DNA of 64,000 nt from Acidobacteriota bacterium (GTDB lineage Bacteria > Acidobacteriota > Terriglobia > Acidiferrales > UBA7541). Positions 57,627 to 64,000 of the stretch are shown piece after piece; within the stretch, counting starts at the first letter, position 1, and each line of letters begins with the position of its first letter. Location of the stretch: positions 22,889-86,888 of the forward strand of contig QHYE01000034.1 in the NCBI GenBank assembly GCA_003224055.1, read 5' to 3'. The notes under the pieces were generated by a model. That model searched no databases. It saw nothing but the letters and a program-made list of their open reading frames with translations, and was not told the origin of the DNA. Position numbers and translations under genes: made by a program.

Positions 57627-58235
57627 ATGGCCACGCATGCTAGCATGCAACTGGAGCGGCTTCAACAAGGCTTGGCCAAAGCTGCCCCGGTCAGCGAAAA
57701 CGGCCAAGAACAACAGATTGAGGTTGCCATGGATCTTCGCTCTCTCCAGAAGCCGCTGAAAGAGAAATACCGCAATGACCCAAATGCTTCGCAAATCACT
57801 CTCCGGGCGAAAGGCGGGCAGACGGATGTTCCGGTTACATGTTCGGTCGATATAGGGCGTACCATCTACCACGCCGAAGCCCACAAGGGCGTTGGAGGCG
57901 CCGGAGCCGGCGCCTGTTCTGGCGACCTTTTGCTTGGGGCTCTGGCGGCTTGTGCACAAATCACCTGTCAGATGGTGGCTGCGGCCATGGGCATACCAAC
58001 CGAACGCATTGAGGTCACGGTGGAGGGAGAGTTGGATCTTCGAGGCACCCTTGGCATATCAAAAGACGTGCCTGTCGGCTTTGAGAGCGTTCATCTTCAT
58101 TTTGACGTGGCTGCTTCTAAAGCAACTCCGGAGCAACTGCGCGGATTGCAAGAGAAAACAGAACAGTATTGCGTGGTGATGCAGACCTTAATGCGGCCGC
58201 CGAGGCTGCAAACCGAGTGGGTTCGTCACAATTGA
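57627..58235 (+). CDS. OsmC-like protein
   Basis: GACSGDLLLGALAACAQITCQMVAAAMGIP OsmC Cys motif. Confidence 0.82.
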   Translation: MATHASMQLERLQQGLAKAAPVSENGQEQQIEVAMDLRSLQKPLKEKYRNDPNASQITLRAKGGQTDVPVTCSVDIGRTIYHAEAHKGVGGAGAGACSGDLLLGALAACAQITCQMVAAAMGIPTERIEVTVEGELDLRGTLGISKDVPVGFESVHLHFDVAASKATPEQLRGLQEKTEQYCVVMQTLMRPPRLQTEWVRHN

Positions 58236-58356
58236 ACGCACGGCCCCACGAGTCGCCCGCCGCGCTGCTTCCTCCCCGCAATTCCGCTACAATCGTCTCC
58301 TCGTTTTAAGGAAACACCGGCGCGCTTCGTGCCCGCCGCTTTCGAGGAGGCTTTCT

Positions 58357-59238
58357 TTGGAATCCGCCGCCGCTCCCCAAAAAATCGGACTCATCGGACT
58401 CGGCCTCATGGGCCGTCCCATGGGCATGAATCTCTTGAAAGCCGGCCACGCGCTCACGGTCTGGAACCGCACCGCTTCCCGCGCGGATGAACTCGTCGCT
58501 GCCGGCGCCAAGCTCGCCAAATCCCCGCAAGAAGTTGCCGCCGCTTCCGATTTCCTCCTCACCATGGTCAGCGATCCTCTCGCCCTCGAAGAAGTTCTCT
58601 GGGGCCCCGCCGGCGCCATGCAAGCCCTCAAGCGCGGCGCCATCTACGTGGACTCCAGCACTATCTCTCCCGCCCTCGCCCGCAAAATCGCCGCGGCCTG
58701 CGCCGAACGCGGCGCACGTTTTCTGGACGCACCGGTCACCGGCGGCGACTGGGGCGCCAAAAAAGGAGAGTTGCTCTTCATGGTCGGCGGCGACGCCGAG
58801 ACGCTCAAGGAAGCCGAGCCCATCCTCGCCGTGATGGGCAAAAAGATTTTTCAGCTTGGCCCGCACGGCGCCGGTCAAACCATCAAGCTCGCCATGAATC
58901 TGATCCTCGCGTTGCAGGTGGACGCGCTCGCCGAAGCTCTCGCTCTCGTTACCCGCGCCGGCCTCCAAGGCGAAAAACTCGTCGAAGTCCTGCAATCCAG
59001 CATGGCCCGCTCCGGCGTCCTCGACGTCAAGGCTCCCAATCTCCTCAAAGGCGAATACGTCCCCAGTTTTCCTCTGCGACTGATGCACAAGGATCTCGGG
59101 CTCGCTCTCGATCTCGCCAATCAACTCGGCGTCGCCCTTCCCGCCACCGCCGCCGCCCGCGAAACCTATAATTATGTCAAGGGAGCCGCCAAAGAAGATC
59201 TCGACTATTCCGCCGTCATGAAATTCTGGAAGCCCTGA
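58357..59238 (+). CDS. NAD(P)-dependent 3-hydroxyisobutyrate dehydrogenase family oxidoreductase (TTG start)
   Basis: IGLIGLGLMGRPMGMNLLKAGHALTVWNRT; FLDAPVTGGDWGAKKGEL; GAGQTIKLAMN. Confidence 0.9.
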   Translation: MESAAAPQKIGLIGLGLMGRPMGMNLLKAGHALTVWNRTASRADELVAAGAKLAKSPQEVAAASDFLLTMVSDPLALEEVLWGPAGAMQALKRGAIYVDSSTISPALARKIAAACAERGARFLDAPVTGGDWGAKKGELLFMVGGDAETLKEAEPILAVMGKKIFQLGPHGAGQTIKLAMNLILALQVDALAEALALVTRAGLQGEKLVEVLQSSMARSGVLDVKAPNLLKGEYVPSFPLRLMHKDLGLALDLANQLGVALPATAAARETYNYVKGAAKEDLDYSAVMKFWKP

Positions 59239-59284
59239 CGCACGTTCCTCCCTCTGCTACAATTTCTCAAGACGGAGGCTTCTC

Positions 59285-60172
59285 ATGAGTACGCCGGGCA
59301 CTTCTCCCGACCCCGCAAAAATTCAAATGTTTCGCACCCGCCTCCGGGAAGAATGGACCGGCGAGAGAACCGTCGCCGCGTGGCGCAAATGGCACGCGCA
59401 AATCGCCGCCTTCACTCGCGGCGCCACCGAAGCCATCCTCGAAGCCGCGCATCTTCGTCCCGACATGCGCGTTCTCGATCTCGCGTGTGGCGTCGGCGAT
59501 CCCGCGCTCTCCATCGCCGCCGAAGTCGCCCCTTCCGGCCGCGTCACCGCCACGGACCTGGGCCCCGGCATGATGTCGCTCGCCGAAGAACTCGCCCGTA
59601 AGAAAGGCCTCGCCAACATCGAGTTCCGCGAAGCCAACGCCGAATCCCTTCCGTTCGCCGATGCTTCCTTCGACGTCCTCAGCTGCCGCTTCGGCATCAT
59701 GTTTTTTCCCGATCTCGCCAAGGCTCTCCGCGAATGTCTCCGCGTTCTCAAGCCCGGCGGCCGCGCCGCTTTCGTCGCCTGGGGAAAAAAGGAACAACCC
59801 TTCTTCAGCACCACCGCGGGCATCATCCTCAAGCGCGTTCCCGTTCCGCCGCCTCCGCCCGACCCCGATGGTCCCAGCCTGTTCATGTTCGGCGAACGCG
59901 ACCGGCTCCGCCGGGCGCTTGAGTCTGCCGGCTTCGCCAACGTCCACGAAGAAGACCGCATCATCCCCGGCCGCTGGTCCGGCTCCGTCGAGGAATACTG
60001 GGAACAGTTCACCGAAGTCGCCGCGCCTTTCCGCCCGCTCCTCGACCAGCTCACTACCGAACAGCGTGCCCAGGCCCGCGACGAAAGCCTCCTCGCCGTC
60101 AAGAAGTTTTGGGACGGCCGCGAAATCAATCTGCCCCTCGAAATCGTAATCGGCTCCGGCATCCGCCCTTGA
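59285..60172 (+). CDS. Class I SAM-dependent methyltransferase
   Basis: VLDLACGVGDPALSIAAEV; SFDVLSCRFGIMFFPD. Confidence 0.9.
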   Translation: MSTPGTSPDPAKIQMFRTRLREEWTGERTVAAWRKWHAQIAAFTRGATEAILEAAHLRPDMRVLDLACGVGDPALSIAAEVAPSGRVTATDLGPGMMSLAEELARKKGLANIEFREANAESLPFADASFDVLSCRFGIMFFPDLAKALRECLRVLKPGGRAAFVAWGKKEQPFFSTTAGIILKRVPVPPPPPDPDGPSLFMFGERDRLRRALESAGFANVHEEDRIIPGRWSGSVEEYWEQFTEVAAPFRPLLDQLTTEQRAQARDESLLAVKKFWDGREINLPLEIVIGSGIRP

Positions 60173-60345
60173 ACGATAGGGCAAATGGTCTTGACCGCAT
60201 TCTCCTCGTTCTTGGGAAGTTCTTGTAAAATAGTAGGTTAGTGAGGGTGGTTCTGGCTGTCCCATATTGAGACGAAGTTGGGTCAGAGCACGACCTCCGT
60301 CCCGCCACAGGGCTAGCGCCCACCCTTGCCAATCGGAGAGACCTA

Positions 60346-61728
60346 ATGGTCCGCTCGCGATTTCTACGAGAGCTAGCCACCCTGGTGGCCCTTGCCGCCG
60401 TGTACTTCGTGGCTGGCAAGCTCGGCTTGAGACTGGCCTACGTCAACGCCAGCGCCACTCCCGTCTGGCCCTGCACTGGGATCGCCCTCGCCGCCTTTCT
60501 GGTCCTCGGCTACCGCGCATGGCCCGCCATTCTTGCCGGAGCTTTCCTCGTCAACTTCGCCACCGCCGGCACTCTCGCCACCTCTCTCGGCATCGCCGTC
60601 GGAAACACACTCGAAGGCGTCGTCGGCTGCTACCTGGTTAATCGCTTTGCCGCTGGTCGTCATGCCTTTGAACACGCGCAGGACATTTTCAAATTCGCGT
60701 TCCTTGTCGGCATCCTTAGCACCACGGTCAGCGCCACCATCGGCGTCTCCACCCTCGCCTTAGCCGGATTTGCGCCTTGGTCCTTCTACGGCTCCATCTG
60801 GTCCACGTGGTGGCTGGGCGATGCTGTCGGCGCCGTGGTTGTCACTCCCCTCGTTCTCCTCTGGTGGGAGAATCCCCGCTTGCATTGGACTCGCAGGCAG
60901 CTCATCGAACTGGCCTTCTTATTTGCAGGACTGTTTTTCGCCTGCTGGGTCGTCTTCGGCGGCCGTTTTCATTCCGCCTTGAAAAACTATCCCCTCGAGT
61001 TCCTTTGCGTTCCATTTTTGATCTGGGCCGCCTTCAGCTTCGGCCGCCGCAGAGCCGCCACCGCCATTGCCTTCCTGGCCGCGATGGCCACCTGGGGCAC
61101 CACGCACGGCTTCGGCCCGTTTTCCCGCGAATCGCAAAATACCTCTTTGCTCTTGTTGCAGGCCTTCGTCGGCGTCATGGCCATTACCACCATGGTTCTC
61201 GCCGCCGAAGTGACCGAACACAAGCGCGCTGATGAACACGTGCATCATTTGGCCGTCACGGATCCGCTCACGGGCCTCGCCAACTACCGGCGGCTTCTCG
61301 ACGCCCTCGATTCCGAAATCAAGCGCTACGAACGCACTCCCCGCACGTTTGCCCTCGTGCTCCTCGATCTGGACGGCCTGAAAAAGATCAATGACACCTA
61401 CGGCCATCTCGTGGGCAGCGAAGCCATCTGCCGGCTGGGAAACATTCTTCGCATTCATTGCCGCGCCATTGACACCGCTGCGCGTTACGGAGGGGACGAA
61501 TTCGTGCTTGTTCTTCCCGAAACGGACTCCCCTGCCGCTCTGCGGGTTGCCGATCGCATTGCCGAGCGGCTCAGCACCGATGGCGACGAGCCACCCGTCA
61601 CCGTAAGTACTGGAATAGCCGTCTACCCGCATGATGGCAAGACCATCGATGAGCTCCTCTCCGCGGCCGACCATGTCCTCTATCGCAAGAAAGCCTCCGC
61701 CAAACGTAAACTCCCCCAGTCCACTTGA
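60346..61728 (+). CDS. MASE1-type membrane sensor diguanylate cyclase
   Basis: 8-TM MASE1-like N-terminus; DPLTGLANYRRLLDAL; RYGGDEFVLVLPETD. Confidence 0.9.
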   Translation: MVRSRFLRELATLVALAAVYFVAGKLGLRLAYVNASATPVWPCTGIALAAFLVLGYRAWPAILAGAFLVNFATAGTLATSLGIAVGNTLEGVVGCYLVNRFAAGRHAFEHAQDIFKFAFLVGILSTTVSATIGVSTLALAGFAPWSFYGSIWSTWWLGDAVGAVVVTPLVLLWWENPRLHWTRRQLIELAFLFAGLFFACWVVFGGRFHSALKNYPLEFLCVPFLIWAAFSFGRRRAATAIAFLAAMATWGTTHGFGPFSRESQNTSLLLLQAFVGVMAITTMVLAAEVTEHKRADEHVHHLAVTDPLTGLANYRRLLDALDSEIKRYERTPRTFALVLLDLDGLKKINDTYGHLVGSEAICRLGNILRIHCRAIDTAARYGGDEFVLVLPETDSPAALRVADRIAERLSTDGDEPPVTVSTGIAVYPHDGKTIDELLSAADHVLYRKKASAKRKLPQST

Positions 61729-61788
61729 CGCGCGCTCTGCGATCCGGCCTTTATCCTTTCTTCGTCTTCGCACTTGCATACGCGTTCC

Positions 61789-61828
61789 GTCATCCCGAGC
61801 CCGCCGCAGCGGGAGGGATCTGCTTTTC
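61789..61828. repeat. Dispersed repeat GTCATCCCGAGCCCGCCGCAGCGGGAGGGATCTGCTTTTC
   Basis: Variant of 44407-44440 with a longer central stem. Confidence 0.8.
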
Positions 61829-61887
61829 CGGTCAGCCGCGGAAATCCTCGCCACCGGCCAGGTTCCCCTTGCATCAAAGAAGGACTA

Positions 61888-63086
61888 TGCCCCGCAAAGC
61901 TCATCCTTGGGGCGCGCCGCCTTGGACCGTGGATTTCTGTCCCGCCCCGCGCGCGCTCCCAGATCACGTGGATTTCGCCATTGTTGGAGGCGGCTTGTCC
62001 GGCCTTTCCGCTGCGGCCTGGCTGCGCAGGTTGGCGCCCGGGCGCTCCGTCCTTGTGCTCGAGTCTGCTTCGCTCGGTGAAGGCGCTAGCGGCCGCACCG
62101 GCGGCATGGCGCTCGCGGAAACGGCGGCCGGCAATCTCCCCGGCCTCGGAGACGTCCTCGCCGGCTACAAGAAAATTTTGCGCGCTTTGCGAATCGACTC
62201 GCGCTTAACGCTTCCCGGCGTTTGGGAACTGAGCCGCTCCGGCCCGGCGAAAAAGCATTCGCCGATCTGCTGGAGCGATTCCGGCGATCTGAAAATCGTC
62301 CGCCGCGTGCCCGGCGGCACGGTGAACCCGGGCAAAGTCCTCGCCGGTCTGGCGCGCGCCGCGGAAAACGCCGGCGCCCAAATCGTGGAGCACGCAGAAG
62401 TTCGCGCGTTGGACTTCTCGAATCCCGTGCGCCTGCGCGTCCGCTGCAACCGCCGCGGCCGCATCCACCGCAAAGAAATCCGCACGGAGCAAGTCCTTCT
62501 CGCCACCAACGCCTTCTCCCTGGAATTATCCGGCCTGCGCGCCGCTGCCGAGCCGAAGCTCACCTTTGCGCTGGCCACCGCTCCGCTTTCCGCCGCGCAG
62601 CTCAAAGCCCTCGGCCTCTCCTCGCGCCGCCCGTTTTACACTGTGGACCTTCCATATCTTTGGGGACGCTTGCTCGAATCGAACGGCGTCATCTTCGGCG
62701 CCGGCCTTGTCCCACCGTACGTGGGCACGCCTTCTCGCTTTCCCTTCCACTCCAACTCGATCAAAAACCGCACGCACGATTTGCGCCGCTATGATGTTCG
62801 CAAAGGCGAAGCCGCCGCACGCCTCCGCTGGCTCGAAAGCCGCGTTCGCCATTTGCACCCTGCGCTTGAAAACGTACGCATCACCCAGCGCTGGGGCGGC
62901 CCGATTCTCTTCACCGAAAAAATGCTCCCCATTTTCCGCTGGTTTATCTCGAAGGACCATCCTCGCAGCAAACGCGTGATGATCCTCGCTGGCTACAACG
63001 GTCACGGCGTGGCCCTCTCCGTCTACCTCGGCAAATGGGCCGCCCAAGCCCTCCTCGCCCGCCGCCCCCTCCCCCATTGGCGCTGA
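61888..63086 (+). CDS. FAD-dependent oxidoreductase (DAO family)
   Basis: VDFAIVGGGLSGLSAAAWLRRLAPGRSVLVLE; GYNGHGVALSVYLGKW; start after HPERSEGS-type repeat. Confidence 0.88.
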
Positions 63087-63206
63087 TCAAACCTTCTCGC
63101 TGCTCCCACGATAAGTGGCGCAACTCTTCCTCCAATTCCATCCTCTCTCTGGGTATAGAATGGTTTTCCGAAGTTCAAAACGAGAGAGCCAGAAACGAGA
63201 CCAACC

Positions 63207-63734
63207 ATGAGAAAAGTGCTTTTCGCATTTCTTCTATTGTTTAGTGCGCGCCCCTTGCTCGCGCAAGCGCCGCCGGAAGGACTCTGGCAGGGATATGACG
63301 GTGAGTGGCGCCACGTATCCAGCCAATTGCTCGTATTGGCCGAGGTCATGCCCGAGGAGAAATTCGCCTGGCGTCCCGCACCCGGAGTGCGCTCCACCAG
63401 CGAAGTCTTCATGCACATCGCTCTCGCGAATTTCTACCTGCTCAGCGTGACCGGTCCCAAAATGCCGGCCGACATGAAAGAAAGGCTGGAGAAATCGGTC
63501 ACCTCGAAAGCCGACGTCATCAGCTGGCTGAAACGTTCCCTCGACGCCGTGAAGTCCGCCCACTTGGCGGTCACGCCCAAAGACCTCGAGCGCAAGGTCC
63601 ACATTGTCGATCGCGACGCCACCGTGGACGGCATGTATCTGCGCATCATCGTTCATGCCAACGAGCACATGGGCCAGCTCATCGCCTACGCCCGCATGAC
63701 CGGCGTCGCTCCCCCCTGGTCCAAAAACCAGTAA
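63207..63734 (+). CDS. DinB family secreted protein
   Basis: Signal peptide; EVFMHIALANFYLL...IIVHANEHMGQLIAYARMTGVAPPW. Confidence 0.88.
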   Translation: MRKVLFAFLLLFSARPLLAQAPPEGLWQGYDGEWRHVSSQLLVLAEVMPEEKFAWRPAPGVRSTSEVFMHIALANFYLLSVTGPKMPADMKERLEKSVTSKADVISWLKRSLDAVKSAHLAVTPKDLERKVHIVDRDATVDGMYLRIIVHANEHMGQLIAYARMTGVAPPWSKNQ

Positions 63735-63772
63735 CCGCCGTTCTTCTGGATGGTCGGTTTCTCTTCTTTGTA

Positions 63773-63793
63773 GGGGCACGATACATCGTGCCC
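63773..63793. repeat. Palindrome GGGCACGAT-AC-ATCGTGCCC preceded by TTCTTTGTAG
   Basis: 9-bp inverted repeat; lead sequence TTCTTTGTAGGGGC shared with 14938-14960. Confidence 0.75.
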
Positions 63794-63843
63794 TCTCTTA
63801 GGTTGTTGCAGCGGCCGCCTTCCGAGGCGGGCGCTTCTCGTTG

Positions 63844-64000
63844 GTGTGCCGAGCATGTTCGATCGCTTGGGGGTGAAAGTCCCCTACCCAACTTGATGGA
63901 GGTGAAGGGTTAGTGAAGCGCAAGGACGTCGTCGCGAGGCGAGGTCTGAAAGAAGCGTGGAGCAAACACGCGAGCCGATGGACAAGAACTGGATTGGAGG
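63844..64000 (+). mobile_element. 5' end of group II intron (domain I), truncated by window edge
   Basis: GTGTGCC 5' end; GGGGGTGAAAGTCCCC; GATGGAGGTGAAGGGTTAGTGAAGCGCAAGG; GCGAGGCGAGGTCTGAAAGAAGCGTGGAGCAAACACGCGAGCCGATGGACAAGAAC. Confidence 0.75.

Noticed and set aside
60240-60345. Possible c-di-GMP (GEMM) riboswitch before the diguanylate cyclase (CCACAGGGCTAGCG)
   Set aside because: Only a short match to CACAGGGCAAACC; the other conserved GEMM segments are absent.

Overview
High-GC bacterial chromosome segment. Gene content and repeat families suggest Acidobacteriota (inference; no search was run). Legible blocks: an Omp85/SurA-like/TamB envelope operon on the minus strand; a complete arginine cluster argR-C-B-D-F-G-H-J with a palindromic ARG-box-like operator; an acyl-CoA ligase; an RRM protein, an eL13-like small protein and lipA; hpnH with a coupled hypothetical gene; an AMP-ligase/ACP/acyltransferase fusion; 2-oxoglutarate dehydrogenase E1; a phoB-phoR-phoU-porin-pstS-pstC-pstA-pstB-phoU phosphate locus; several secreted or membrane hypotheticals; a Ser/Thr kinase-STAND-TPR protein; a MASE1-GGDEF protein; and the 5' end of a probable group II intron running off the right edge. 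Main points for follow-up: (i) a two-copy ~76-105 bp repeat (74/76 identical over its core, opposite orientations, about 28.5 kb apart) with internal 17-bp direct repeats and a G-rich end, one copy lying directly behind a small Cys/His-motif protein gene; (ii) an in-frame TAA splitting an otherwise intact pstC; (iii) several candidate Pho boxes with 11-nt periodicity; (iv) the truncated group II intron; (v) several families of dispersed palindromes, including the sequence behind the spurious HPERSEGS peptide. All family calls come from reading motifs by eye; none was checked against a database.
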